Shown in pieces: positions 11,635-26,300 of a DNA stretch of 64,000 bases. Origin of the DNA: Anseranas semipalmata. Taxonomy: Eukaryota > Chordata > Aves > Anseriformes > Anseranatidae. The stretch lies in assembly GCA_013399115.1 (NCBI GenBank), contig VXAA01006093.1, forward strand, positions 616,637 through 680,636. Reading direction: 5' to 3'. Position numbers and translations under genes: made by a program. Numbering within the stretch: the first letter of the stretch is position 1; every line of letters starts with the position of its first letter. A model generated the notes under the pieces. That model did no database searches and was not told the origin of the DNA. It worked only from the letters and a program-made list of their open reading frames with translations.

Positions 11635-14069
11635 ATCAGATGCTAGACATAACTTTATTGAGAAATCTGTGTCACATAATACAAGATGTGCATACATCAG
11701 TGTTCATGGACAAAAGCAGACCAATTTCCTTGTAAAAGTGTTTTTTTTTTTTCCTTCCCCAATAGCTATTTACACTAGTAGTTGTTGTGGGGTGGTGTCT
11801 AAATACAAAATCTTAAATATTTGTTTGACGAAAACACCCCAAAGTAGTACAATAACTCAATACTATGCATTTATAGCAACATCAAGTCTGATACACTGAA
11901 GCATTATGCAGAAGATATGAAATGACTTTTTAAATTCTTGTATAGCACCAGTTATTGTCATAGAATAAAAATAATATTTTCTAGGTGTAGTAGTTGCTTC
12001 AAATCCTGATAAAACTATAAGAAATATGTGAACCAATTAACATGGGTGCAAAATATAAATGCTAAGTAAATCCGCAAAAGCAATTTCAACAGCCTGACTG
12101 GCAACTATATAAAATACATTTATTAAGATCATGTAATCAAGTTTTGTGAAGTTCTTTGCATTAGTAAAGCTTATGCTACTTCAGATTTTACTCTTTCAAA
12201 GGCAAGGCGTGGCTTTAAGTAAATTTTTGATTGAGAAAAAGCACATAACTAAAAAAACCCAATTCGTTAAAATAAATGCATATAGATCAAATGTTGTGTG
12301 AACTTATTTCTGAAGATAAGGTTATCATTACATTCTTAAATCACTGTATTATATAAAGGTAGGAGGTAATGATTAAATGTTTTCACATTTGGCAATTTTT
12401 AGAGAAATATTATTTAAATTTATTAAAATAGCAACACATTTTACTTCCTTAAGGGTAAGTAGGAATACTACAGTTAATGACATGCTAAATCTACATGTGG
12501 TAAGTAACAAAAGAAATCATCTTAAAAGTAGAACAAATGCAATAAAATCCTATTGAAGATTGAGTTCTCCAGTGTTTAAACCATTAAGAGCACAAAAGTT
12601 AGTCTGGTGTTAATATATTAGTATGAAAAAGTAACTGAGGTATTTAATGGAAAGTACAGACATCCCTTGTGTTCGACTGAGAAAGATGAGAAGCAGAAGG
12701 CCTGTGATGGTATATATTGCCATTATTGACAAGAGAAAAGGAGAAGCTTTTCTCTTCAACGTTGAAAAAGCTACAATTTAACATGTGCACATGCATTTCT
12801 GTCAAATACAGTAGTACAATTTGTAAAATACTACAGATGCGCACATTACCATTTCTTACACCGTTATCTTTCTCGATCACTAAAACTTGCCAAGACAATC
12901 AGTTCACATCTGCTTTTCCCAAAATGTATTTTTATTTATTTTTTTAAATACAGTTCTAGCAAATCGCTTTCAGGCCAGAGCTCATTTTGTCTGTTTCTTG
13001 CCCTTTCCCACTTCTCTTCCAATGCTACCATTGTTTCCTCTGGTAGTTGTACTTTTAATTAATTTGTAGGCTTAAAAGTCTCAACCTTGCATAAACGTGG
13101 GTAGCTCAACAAACTTTCTAGCTATAGCATCACATTTCATTGCCATTTAGAAGGTCTTTGTAAGCGCAAGCTCTATAAATAGGTTAGCACCAAAGTTTTA
13201 CAAGATGCAGATCCAAATTTCATACAGTTATCTTCTATTTAATGCTGCTGGAGCACTGCAATCTACAAGAGCAACCTCAGGAGCAAAAGCCGTAATCAAA
13301 CGTGCCCACACAGATAAACACACACACAATTGGCAAAGTGATTCTTGTACCAAATACAGAAAAAAAGCAATTTCACATTTACTCTCTTCACAAGACCATG
13401 GGGGTAGAAGGAGAGCAACAAAGTGGTAATATTTAGATTCAGCTCTTACTTTCATTTGGAAACAGGTTAGTTTAATGACAGTAAAATCAAAACAACAACA
13501 AAAAAGTTACAGTATGACATTCCTCTCCTTCCTTTGTATGCTTGTAGAAGCAGCCAATTATTTAAGCCAAGTTTTATAACACACAACGTAAAAGCAAGTC
13601 CCACCAACAGTCAACGGATAGTAGAGGATCTGTGTCCCTGAATTATATGCACACTGATATAAATGTACTATGTTTATATAAAAATATATTCAACATTTAA
13701 TGAACCATACTCTAAACTCTCCCAGGCCAACTCTGCAACAGAAGATGGAAGTATAACTTGTTTCCACAGTACTTTTCAGATATTTGTCTGTGGGCTAATT
13801 ATTTTTTATGCTAAACAACGGTGACAAAATTAGTCTCTCTTTACTTTTATCTTTATTTTTAGTCTTTGATCTGTCATCCAATTGCCAAGGAATCAAATCT
13901 CATTAGTCAGCATTTTATTATTCCATGTTAAGAAATATATCCATTTCAAATTGAGATACTATTTTAAGTCACTTTTAAGTATTTGCTTGGGAATCGGTTC
14001 AGGAGATAAAGTCAACTTAATCCTGTTTTACACTCTACACTTGGAATAGAACAGATAAAACGTAAATAA
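11635..14069 (-). other. KNDC1: probable KNDC1 3' untranslated region
   Basis: There is no coding signal after the TAA. On the minus strand AATAAA motifs occur at 13913-13918, around 12930-12940, and at 11654-11659. The last is followed by a GT-rich stretch, so I place the probable end near 11635. A shorter UTR is possible. No CR1 piece was seen in this interval, which fits a transcribed UTR. Confidence 0.4.
11654..11659 (-). terminator. candidate distal poly(A) signal AATAAA
   Basis: TTTATT on the plus strand reads AATAAA on the minus strand, about 2.4 kb below the KNDC1 stop. The sequence beyond it on the minus strand contains TGATTGTACTG, a possible downstream GU-rich element. Chance hexamers are common in AT-rich DNA. 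Confidence 0.35.
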
Positions 14070-14301
14070 TTACTGAAATGTTGCCTTCATTCTGCGCAGT
14101 GTGTCCTGAATTTTTCGAGAGTGTTTTTCTGCTGGTATCTGATGGAAGTTGGCGCAGTTGTCAGCTGCCAAGGCAGAAATGTCTGCATCTTTAAAACGAG
14201 TTATTCTTTGTCTGAGGTAAGACTGGAGCTTGAAATCTGGTGTAAATGTATAAGGATTCTCTTGAAATGCATGAACTTGGCTCACAACCTTTGCAATATT
14301 T
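14070..14301 (-). CDS. KNDC1: KNDC1 exon z: terminal coding exon
   Basis: 232 bp including TAA at 14072-14070. It reads RNIAKVVSQVHAFQENPYTF, then LQSYLRQRITRF, and ends HSRKIQDTLRRMKATFQ. The QxxxYxF and YL(R)xxI elements close the RasGEF domain, and the C-terminal sequence is the clearest identification of KNDC1. Acceptor TTTCAAG. Confidence 0.96.
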
Positions 14302-17300
14302 CTTGAAAGAAAATATGGTAAAAAAAATTAGTTTGTTTTGCTGCTGACAAAAAAAAAAGTTTAAAGGAAATTCAAAGGCATTGAGCATTTACTTCTATAG
14401 TGTCTGTCCACTTAGATGTCAAGGTGACTGACATGATTTAAATTGCTAGATGGGAGATGTATTAGCTCTCATTAGCTCATTAGACAATATTCTGTCTTAC
14501 AAAGTTAGGTGATGTAAATACATAGTTAAAATAATTACCTAAGTTTAGTCCACTTGTGAGCTCCATTTGTCATTGTAAATCCTCCAGTTTCGAGTTGTTG
14601 GACATGCATAGCCAAAACATGGGCTGATGGAATTGTTGGATGTGTTTTGAATCTTTCTCCTTCCATTAAACACAAGCTGTCGCTTTTTAAAAACACCTAG
14701 TGTAAAAATGTATACAGATAAATATTTTGTTAAGAACCAGGATACGCTTCATAAGAAGTTCTCCATTTTGTGTGCTTAGCACTACATATCTATTTTTCTT
14801 TTCTTTTCTTTTGTTTTTAAACTGTTGGCATTGAAGTTGAAGACAATACTTTGAACTGATCAGTTGGCAAACATTTTGAAATATGGAAATAAAGATGTAA
14901 CTTTAAGTAAAAGACATTCAATATACAATTTTTAATTGTTCTGATTCTCTGCCAAAATTGCATTTTAGAATTTCTATCTGATTTTGAATCAGATCAATAA
15001 GATAATGCCTGTAATAAAATAAACACTTAAGATTTTTTTGAAACAGATTACATCCACAAAAATCCTGCAGAAATCCTCAGAAAAAGTATCTAATTTCCTA
15101 GTTTGCTTCGAAATGACTTTCTTGATTCTTAGTCACACAGGATATATTTTTGAGAAAAACTGAGGTGAAAATGTAAACTCGGACTAAAAGGCAACAGTCC
15201 TAAAACAAGTTAAAATCTCCTTGATAATACAAAATACTAATTTTGGCTTTCATCCTGCAGAAGCACCCATTTAGTCAGATATTGAATATTCTTCAACCCC
15301 AAAGAAATGTTTTATGTTAAAGACTTTATACTATACCTCAACAGCCTTGAGTTCTTCCATTATTTCAGCTACTTTTGCAGGTAAAATTTTCCAGGCCTTA
15401 CAATAAAACAAAATACATTTTTGTTTTTCATATTAATGTTCATATTGGAACAAGATTATGTTAAGCAAAATAGTTGCAATAGAGAGTCCCAAACTTACTG
15501 GTAACTGTCGTACAATAAGATTTTCCAAGCCTGTTAGGATTTGCATCGCAGTGGCAAAATTTCTTTGTTCATAGCAGGATTTTGCTATAAGAAGAAATTT
15601 TGATAACAAGCTCACCTGCAGCTGGAAAAAAAATATTAAGATATACCATTTTTTTTCTGTTCATGTGAATTTGGAAGCTATCAAATTAAGTCAATTGCTA
15701 GCAAAATGCTTCATTGGTATATTGCCTCAGTTTGGAATTAGAAATAAGGCCTAATGATTTCATGGGAATGAAGCACCCTTGCAAGTATCGGATGGTACCA
15801 AGCCATGCCTAGGGTTTACTGTTGGTAATTTCTTGATTCTGTTGCTCTTACAAGGCTGAAAAGAGGCACTAGAAGAAAACAGCAGAGGAAAAGTAAAGGA
15901 CTAACAGCACTACTCATTGAAATATGCTCACATACAGTGTCTGCTAACTGGTCATGTATGTTTAAAAGCTGTCAAAACATGTAGACTTCATATGACCAAC
16001 CAATACTATACCACCTGTTAGAAAAATATATTGTGAATATATTCTGCCAGCATTTGTTTAAAACATCTGTTTAAATTGTCCACCTCACATATATATTTTG
16101 AGAAATGTTATAAATAGGGAAGGCCAATTAAAACCCAATAAATAATCCAACAGAAACAGTGATAACGGAACTGAGAAGTTTGGTCTCCAACTTCTCAGAG
16201 GTTAAAAAAACAACATAAAATTGTGAGCAGACACAGACTTGGGTTTTTCCACAGTGGTTAGAAAGGAATCAACTGGTAGCTGCCTAGTACGAATAGACAC
16301 ATATTTGCTAAGATGTTATTCCAGGATTCAGTTCAGAAGCCAAAGCACTAATGAAGTTTAAGGAGTAACTTTCTGTTAAACTATCAAGAAGGCATATAAG
16401 AAATATGCACAGTTCTTAAGTTTCAGTTAATCACAAGATTCAAATACAGTTTGGTTTTGACAAAAATAGTAGCTGCATAGACATAGAAATCTAATAGAAA
16501 TGTAATTACTTCTGGAATGTACTATTACATAAATCTACAAAGTAACTGAAAATAAGAAAATTAAATAAAAAAAGGAAAGAGGTGTATCTTCTTTCAGATT
16601 TTATTGGAATTATTGACTGTAGTAACATATCCCTCCACCACAAAATTTTTCTTTTCTGTCACTGAGGTGTCCTTGTTGAAGTCAGACACCTCCTCTCCTC
16701 AGGCAACCCATTTCTTATGTTCTATTAGCTTTTCATACCTGCTACTACAAAACATCTAAAACATCAGACAGACCCTCCTAATGACAATAAATTAAGTTGT
16801 TAACCACTGATTAGTAGGTGTATTTCAGAAGAGTTCTCACAGGTTTTCTACATAGCATTATATATTAACATATACATATCCATTAACAAATAAATGTTTC
16901 ATAATTAATAATACAATAAAACAATGATGAACCTTAGGTGTGTGACATGTTACAATTTCAGCAGCAACCCAGGTACTGATACTGTCTGCATTTCTTAGTA
17001 ATTGTAGAAGGTACTGGTCTTGTATGCACTTCGATAGAAACAGATTACAGACTTTAAATGAAACTTCCTCAGTAGAAACAGCTCTATGGAAAGGGTGGGA
17101 GAAAAGACAAAAATAAGTCACGCTGACTTTGGATTTTCAAGGAGAATCTTGATTGTGAAGGAGAGATGCCAACTTCTAACCATCTAAAATAATTTTGCAG
17201 TTTTGACTTTATAACCTTTTACAAAGTACATAGGGAGCTATGTTACTTTTTTCTTCCTTATAATTACAAGATAATCATGTGATTACATAATAAACATATG

Positions 17301-20300
17301 CATCAGAAATTTCTGTATATAGAGACACCTTCACCTCTTGTTAACAAATAAAACAAACTGTTCAAGCAGAAAAACAAACAAAATAACAGCCAGTAATCCA
17401 AGCTCATTAAGAACTGCTGCCATTAAAGAAATTGAGCCTGATATATAGTGGTGCCACACTGTTTCCCATGTCTGAACCCCAAATCAGTATAAACCCTCTG
17501 ATTTAACCTCTGCCTTTCAACAATCTGTAACAGATGATCCTTAGACAGAAAAGTCTACTACAGATAATGTAATTAACAAGTATTAATTAGAAGCTAGCTG
17601 AATCCACTGAGAATATAAGAACTAGAGCATAAATCAAATATAATCGAGTCCATGTGGCCAGACAAAAACATTAATTACCATTTAGAAAGTAATTTTAAAT
17701 AGGTTGGTACCATTCCATATTTTAACAACTATAGCAAACTTCTTTTGTATCTATGAAGACTGATAGTTCATCTACCTAGCAGTACAAAATGAACATTGCA
17801 CAGAGAGGTTGTGGAGTCTCCATCCCCATTCAGAACCCAACTGCACACAAATCCCAGGCAACCTGCTCTAGCTGGCCTTGCTTAGGGTGGGGGGGCTGGA
17901 CTGCATGATCCTGGGAAGTCTCGTCCAACCCTGCGATTCTGTAATGGTCTTTTCCATGCATACATGTGCACACACGCATGCATGCTGTCAAGTAACCTGT
18001 TTCAGAAACCATTACATCTTTTTTCCTCCAAAAATAAAATCTCTGAATCAACCCCAACAACAAATGTTCAGAAATATTTAGGCCTGACCCACTTTAGATT
18101 TCAAAGAAATCACCTTGTGTATGTGACCTATCACATATATCACATCCACATACATGCATAGATAGATACATACATATATATATATACACACACACACACA
18201 CTTAAAATCTTCTGAAATTCAGAAATTTATGTAACCAGAATATCTACTCAGTCAAAAAAAAAAAGTATTTAAAACGTTTCTCTCTTCCCAGATATATTAA
18301 AGGTATAACACAATAAGTTACTGTGAATGAACAGAATAGACAATAAAATAAGAAACTTACTTTTGGACAGCAACACATTTGTCTTTAACACCAAGTGCTC
18401 TTGAATTTAGAAAGTGTACTGGATGACATTTACGAAACAATTCCTAAACAAAAAGAACAAGATGCATCTGTTGTTAGATTTAGCAGTTCTTTTAAAATGC
18501 TAGGAGATAAAAATGGCAGAGATTTCTTTTGTATTCTTCTTTGTTCTCTCCTCAGCAAATTGATCAGATGGATCAGTGCCTAAGATTGGAATTAGACATT
18601 CTATATTTTACTATAGAGATTTCAAGAGAAAAATGGAGTATTTTAATTCAAAGTGTAATGAAATAGTGGAAGCCTGCTAAGCTTGAAATGGGGTGGAAAA
18701 TGGTAGAGAAAGGAGGCAGAGTATATAACAGGAAGATAGATATTATTTGTACTTCCAAGTAAACCTAGTCCTTTGTACCTGTTGCAGTAATGTCAGCTGA
18801 CAACAAAGCTGTTGTGCACTGTATTCTGTTAAAAGATATGGTCCCGCTTCATCTGCTTTAGCGAAGGAGACTGGGAATTCTTCTGTAAAACTGCTATAGC
18901 ATGGCTTTGGCAAAACCGATGAAATAGTGTACAGTCGCTCTCTCTGATAATGTGCAGTTGGTCCCATACCTTTGGAAAGTTTCCAGTTAAAGTTCTGTAG
19001 AAAAAAAATACATAAAGCTACAACTTCTCTAAAGCCAACATTATATCTCCCCTTGATCTAACCTTCTGGAATGTTTTGTTAGAGAAAGAGCTTTACGGAT
19101 GCAAAACTCTTCAGCTAATCTTCAAGGTTAGCCCAGACACTAATTGTTTATTCCCATTGCTATTTTAAACAAATACAATACGCACAGTCAATGAGTCTGA
19201 GCAGGAGGCTGATAGATCTCAATCAACAATCGGTCTTTAAAACAAACTTCTGTGTATTCAAGCTTGCTGCCATACAATGATATATATTCTGAAGTTTTAT
19301 ACTTTATATTATACTGCTTATTAGCTCTTAATATTGTATCCTTTTTGCTTAGAATCAAAAAGCCCTTCCCAAATAAATACTTATTTTTCCATTCTTTCCC
19401 TTTCTTTTTTTTCATCTTCCAGTGTCATTATGATGCAGCAACAATAAAAGAAGTCCATGTTTTCCCTGTTTGTCTTGCCTTTTATTGATCGAATCTCCAG
19501 TATACTGCATGGAATTCTGCAGCTTTATTAAGAGACTGATTCTAAATTCAACTTTCACATTATTGATAAATTTGACTTTCATGCGTCAGTTTGGTCACTT
19601 TGCAGAGAGATCTTTTTTTTTTTTTCAGTAAAAGCCTACAGCATATTCTAGCTTCTGGGGTTACTTTTCACAAGCACACTATATAAACCATTAAACACAG
19701 ACAAAAGTTCAGTCAAGTTTTTGCTACAAGCTTTGAAGTTCTAGAAGGAAACTCCTCACTCCCTACGACTGTTTTCCTATATTTATAGCCTTACAAAGAC
19801 ATATACCCAATAAAAAGTATTAATGTTTGACAGGGGAAGAAAAAAGGTTTCCTAGTAAATATGAGTCACACGCTATCAGAGATGAAGAGTTCAACTCCTC
19901 TCAAAATTTGGATTATCTGATCTATTATTACTGAAACAGTTGACAGGGCATAACTATGACTTAAGATGAAATCCATATTTATACAACTGTTCAGGCTTTA
20001 AACAATTTCAAAAAAAAATTAAAATGGAGTTATATAAATATTATTAAATCAGGATCTAGACCATAAGCTGGATACCTTAATTTTTTGTCAGAAAATGGTA
20101 TATGGAAATGTGCTCCACATAGTGCAGCCTAAAGACAAGACATACCTTTCTGGAAACATTTTCTGAGAGCTTTTTACACAGGGAGTGCAGTGTTCTTCTG
20201 TCCTCCTCCCCTTCTTCACATTTGTCCATGCTAGAGCAGTGCTGAGCACTGCCATTTTTCCTGGCAGAAGCATCCTCAAGCAATGACAACAACCGCTCAC

Positions 20301-23300
20301 CATACCCATTTAATGGAGCAACCTGTAAACGCAGAACAGGTTAACAGAATATTGAACTCAATTTCTTACAAATTTAAGCAAGACAGAAAATACTTGTAGG
20401 ATAGAGGTCTGTTCAAAACCAGCCGTATTGAATATCGTTGTCAAAAATAACATTGCCCTTTTTGTACTTTAGTTGTAATTAGGATTTTTTTTTTTTTTNT
20501 TCTTTTAGGGTACATAAAAGGTCTGCATTTGTTGCAAAGTCTACACTGTAGCAATCTTCAATCCAAGCCTGCAGGATGTAGAAACTGCGGTTACATATTT
20601 TGGCAAGTGATGTGGAAGGATCCAGGCTTGCACTGGTGAGAAGAAAAAGACACTTACTGCATCAGAATTGATATCCAATTCCAATTTAAAAATAAATGCT
20701 GGAAAGTCTTCAAATATTATCTAATATTGACTGTACTATCTTAAATTCTTATGTTTCATGTTTCTAGAATCCATGACTCTATGGAAACAAAGCTGTCATT
20801 GTACTTACGACCGAACACTGAACAGCTGGGAAAAGTAAGACTCAGAATTTAGAAGATAAAAGAAGACAGCATATTGCCAAATATAGCACTTGCTCTAATT
20901 TCACTGTCACATGCCAAGAGAATCTTACAAAAACAAACATCAAAAACTGAATTTAATTAAGCAGTTCTTTTCAGAAACAGCTATTTGCCATTGGGGGAAA
21001 AAATCAGTTGTGCTTTGATAATATTTTTCATAGGAAATTACTGTACCTGGATAAAGTGCTGCTGATTCTATCAAGAAGAAACTGCAAAAATTCTTCTTGT
21101 GTGCAGAAATAGCGAAATGTGTAGAGAAACTGCTGTACATAGCCTTCTAAAAATGCATTTCTGTGAAGCACAAGAAAAGCAAGAATGCAATTTCTTCTTG
21201 CATTAGACCACAGCAACAGCAAAAATCCTCAAAACATCAAGAACTAGCAGGGATTTCAAACTCTCAAGCTCTACAGAAAACTTTGATTTCTTTTTATTTT
21301 GTTTTTACACATCAATATTGTGATTGCCAACAGTAAAAGCATAATTTATTTTTAAAAAGTTTCTCCATTTTGAATCTTATGGAGAACCTCTTTGACATAT
21401 CTATTATCATCAAAAGTTACATTTGGAATAGGACAGAAGAACATATTTAATTTTATTGTTTCTATAATCTCACTTGATGCCATTTAAAAAATTATTTTCT
21501 ATGATAACAGCATAAAAGGTAGATACTTTAAACAAGAAACTGTTTTCTGTAGCTCCATTAGAGCAGCAGCTGCTTTAACAACCGAATATACTTATCATAT
21601 ACCCATTAGAAATTCATTAGAAATTATAGTATTTTATATATATACACACACACATATATATATACACATATACACACACATATATACACATATACCTTTA
21701 GACAAGTCAATTGCCATGTCTACCTGATGGCTTACTGCAATGAGAGCTTGAATTTGCTGAATGTGGAAGCTTCGATTCCAAAATAATTTGTTCACTTTGT
21801 GCAAAATATTAACTGCCAGGAAGAGCAGTAACTGGGTCTAAGAGTCAGGATGAGATGGGAGAAGTAGTGCATGCTGCTTCCTCTTACCTTCCTCCACAAT
21901 TTAAAATGCTCTATTTTATTTCTATCTTTCAGAAATAATACTGCAAGCCTCACATCTTTCTGACTGTTCAAAATGGATGAAATATGAATTACAGGTTACC
22001 TGGTGTCTTTTGCATTTAGAATCCTACAGTGACACAAGACTGATGGAGTCTCTCAGGCAGTTCCTGTCCTCCATACTATTATTGCTAGGATACCTTAGAA
22101 CAACACTTTAACCCAGTTGAGCATTGAAAGGGCATCTTTGTCCCCACCTAAGCCCTGAGATAAGTTTGTATCTTGATCAGTCCTAAGGACTGGGTCAGTA
22201 ATCTGTAAAGCAGAACCTATACATATTACATTATATATAATACATATAACCTTATATATAAGTTTCATCCAAACTTATTAATAAAAGAATGATCAAGTTA
22301 TATGTTCTGAAGAATTATTAAACTGCTGGTAATAACATAAAACCATGATTCCATGGCAACTATCAGAGCTAAATTTCAAATAAGTAAAGGATAAAAGAAA
22401 TGTAAAGTTATTAGTTTTTGATTTATTATCAATTGCTTGAGTTTTAATTAAATCCAAACTCAGTAGTTTGGCTTGTTTCTTATCAGACCGTCTTTTGCCA
22501 TTTGCATGCCCATTTCTGCAAATAAATGTGCACAGAAATAACACTGAACTTGATACAAGAAAGGAAAATTTTTGCAACGCTGAGTAACCAAGATTTATCG
22601 CAGACACTATATCTTTTTTTAAAATTAATGAATATGCCCACTCCCAATTAAGGATGTACAAAATACACTATACCTTGAATATAAATAAGCCATTAAACCG
22701 AGTGGTGTCCCAGCCTGCAGAACTCTTATTCCATTTTGATTATTGCATTTGTGTTTCTCTGTATTATAGTAAACAAGCAATGACAACTCATCTGTAGGTG
22801 CCACATCCATGGTGTCAGTTCTCCCATTGTGAATGACTGTAGGAAGCACACAGGATTCCACACCCCATTGTTCTGCATACATGATCTGCTCAGAAAAGCA
22901 AAGCCATGCAAAAATAAAATGTAGGAAAACAATCAGGAAAATCCACACAACATGCGCTCTATTCAGTCCAAAGCCAAATCACATTTTATACATTTTCTTT
23001 TCTTTTTAAACACCACCACTAGCAACTACCTTTACTTTAATCATTCTTTCAAACATTACTCAATTTGGCACTTTGGCACAAACCACTTCACAACTCATAC
23101 ACTGACTTAAGTGGCCAATGACACTAATGCAGTATTGAAATTAAAAATAAAAGCAAAGCAAAATCAAGTCTGACTTGCCTGCACATATTTCTTCACCAGT
23201 TCAAGAAATTGCACCTTAGATTTCATCTCCTGTAGCTGTTCTCTCAATTTAGGCAACACAGATTTAGTTTCAGGACCTTTGGATTGAAAACACACAAAGC

Positions 23301-26300
23301 ATAAAAACATCAATTATTCTGACATACAGGGAAAAATCCTTATATGATGTGCTATGCACCCATTTCATTACTGACAAGCTGCTGTCATCTTACCTTTGCT
23401 TCTTCTTTCTTTCTGCAATAGTTTCTGGTAAAACTGTATGGTCTTTCTGTAATTTTTTGTCTCCATCATTAGCAATTGTTCTAGTTCCTATTTAAAGAGA
23501 AAAGAGATTCTGATCATAATGGTAAACACAAAGTTCTGCTAGCAAAGTTTTAGGAGAATTATTTTTGTACAAAAAAAAAAAAAAAAGAACATTAAAACAG
23601 ACAAGAATATGATATTAGCCAAGAAAAATTGCCTTTCACACCTGTGCTTACAGGCAAATTACAGAAAACATCACCTGCCCACAGAAAAGCACTAGTTACA
23701 TCACAGTTCTATGTTATCAACAGGAGCAGGTCTGTGTATGAGACAACATTGAAGTTTGTCTGAATTCATTTATATAAATACGCCTCGAGTGATAATTGCA
23801 CTCATCTGTTTGTTTTCAATAACTTTTTTTTTAAGTTGACACTCAGAAGCCATCCAGAACTAAAAACGAGTTCTGAAATCAGCGTACACCCCAGAAATGC
23901 TCTGTTAAGCAGGTGACCTGTATTTGCAACAAGAACTGAATGTTTGACTGAAAGCAACGGTTTCCAAAACAGTATGGTTACATTATATTACTCAACCAAG
24001 TCAGAAGGCAGACAGGAGAGCTGCTTTATAAATAAAGGACACATCAATTTTGAAGTTCAGTTTACATATTTTATATTTATGTGTTTTATATAATTAAAAA
24101 AATAAATTTCTATTAAGTTATATAACTTAAGCAATGAATAGAAATGAAAGTAGATCCTGCTTATCACGATTTGTCAAATTTAATGTAAACATTTACATGT
24201 TTGCATATCAAAGGTTTCATTATTTTACCAGCCAATGAAAATGGGCCATCCATACTGGATTCAGCTTCTGATTTATTATGAAACAACTAACACAATGTGC
24301 GTTGTGGCTTTTGAAAGTGGTGGGTTTTGCACTTGGGTCCTAGCTAACTACCAATGACCCAGTTACATGAAACAGCATTTCAAATGGAATATGTTCACTG
24401 AATGCAGCAGACAGAACTCCCACAAGCAAAGCGATCAGAAAACACATAGCTCAGAGCTAACATATCAAACAACAGATTGGTAAATAGGTTAGCTTTAATG
24501 GGATGGACTTACTAGAAATTAATTTGAGTTTGAGAAAAATCTGTCACTGTTTTTCACAAAAGCTCAGAAGGCTTAACAACATAGTTCATTATTAACAAGT
24601 CACAAAAGCCCTGTGGATTTTTAAAAGTATTACCATTACATGGTCACCATATAGAGAATAGTGAAAGCACAGAAAAGCTATTATCTAGATTCTGAATCAG
24701 AGACAGCTTGATTTTACTTAAAGGTTTGTTTTTATTTCATCAGTTAAAGTGAAAACAAGTTGATTAAAAGAATGTAATCACAGAAAGAGAATCAGAAAGA
24801 GTGACCATTTTTTCATATTTGGAATCTGATGGGTATTTTAGGAAGTGGCTTGTCCCTGAAATAACTTCAGGTAAGTAGCAATGAAGTCTGCAGCAAAAGA
24901 CAAATTAATTTCCAGTCCATTCTAGAATATCTTCCCTTTTAATTCTAGAATATAAACATTTTTTTGGTGAAGCCATATGTTCAGTTGTTATTTGCTTAAG
25001 TTCTGCATCCTCTGAAGGGCATTTAATTTGTCAGGACACTTTTCTATAGAACATTGCTAAGTCTAAGGAATGAAGTAATGATAGAGTGATTTTGTTTCAC
25101 TGAGAAAATTACAAATTCCAAACCGTCCATGAAGTGCGAGTTTCTACTTGGTGAGGGGTGGCCTCCCCAAAGGATGCAGAATATTGGCAGAAGGAAAAGG
25201 AAAAGAGAAAAGGAATGGGAAAGGGAAAACTGTGGGCAGAATATGCAAAACCTTTGCTATAAACCTTGTAGTCATAGGTCAGATGCAGAGAAGTTTGGTG
25301 GAGATTGACAAGTAGCTTATGAGATCTAGAGAGAGAACTGAAACTCAGTGCAGGCAAAGAGGGAAAGGGTGAATGGGCTGCAAGAGAACTGAAAGCAAGC
25401 TTATCAGAGTACAGAAAAAAAAAACTCTCCTCATTGTGAGGGCTGACTTGGATTTCCCTCTGGAGAAATGGCAGCCCTGGTAGTCGCCTTCTGTTCTTGC
25501 TCTAATACAAGGACTTGAACTGTTTTGCCGGGATGTGTCCTGTGCGAGGGAGCAAAATCAGCAGCTCCTGACCTGAGGTGATGGCAGGCCAGGGACATGC
25601 ACCAGCTTGTGTAAGGNGAGAACTAAACAAGCCCCAAGTTATTTATATTAATTTGAATAAAAATCAAACTAACTTTTCTAAATGAAGATGAACCTTTGCT
25701 GATCTTTAGAACTGCAAGGAACTATCTGATAAGCACCTACACAGTAAAGCATTAATCATCTTTATGACATCTGAAAGTGTCACCTTTGATCCATAAATAT
25801 ATTACTTTTTGTGCTAGTTATTTCATATTTGTTCTAAACAGAAAGGTACATATTACCATTTTTGAATCATATTAGCTTGATGAATCCCATCGTTAATATT
25901 GTTCATATAACAAATATATTTTACTTTTTGTATTTAATTAAATCATAACCCATCTAAGGTGCAGGCAACATCCAACAGGTTCCAGTAGAATAGTAGAAAT
26001 TTTAATTATTTTTATGGCATTTAATTCTGTCATAAATGTCATAAATTACTTCAAATAATATGTCTTGGCAGTCAGAGTTTCTCTGAACCTGTATGTTATC
26101 AAACCTACTTACAGGTATCCAAATGTTAAAAAACTAAATACACTTAATTGCATTTAGTTTTAGAGGGCGAATAAAAAAAATTTGAATCATACAAATATTT
26201 TTCATATGACTCTATATCTACTGGAGAGATAAGAGTACTAATGAGATATATATACCTCCAAAGCTGTATTTTGTTGTGTGGTTCATTCACAACTGTAACT

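Larger units (their letters stand above)
17084..18360 (-). other. KNDC1 intron u-v
   Basis: Contains one CR1 tail (17797-17947) and a CA/TA microsatellite (18161-18201). The rest is unremarkable AT-rich sequence. Confidence 0.8.

Noticed and set aside
21634..21694. Repeated short units suggesting a CRISPR-like array
   Set aside because: Simple TA/CA microsatellite without spacers, in a vertebrate intron.
22293..22661. 122-codon minus-strand frame directly below exon p
   Set aside because: It lies in the intron after the CAAG|GTATAG donor; RasGEF-N continues in exon q, not here.
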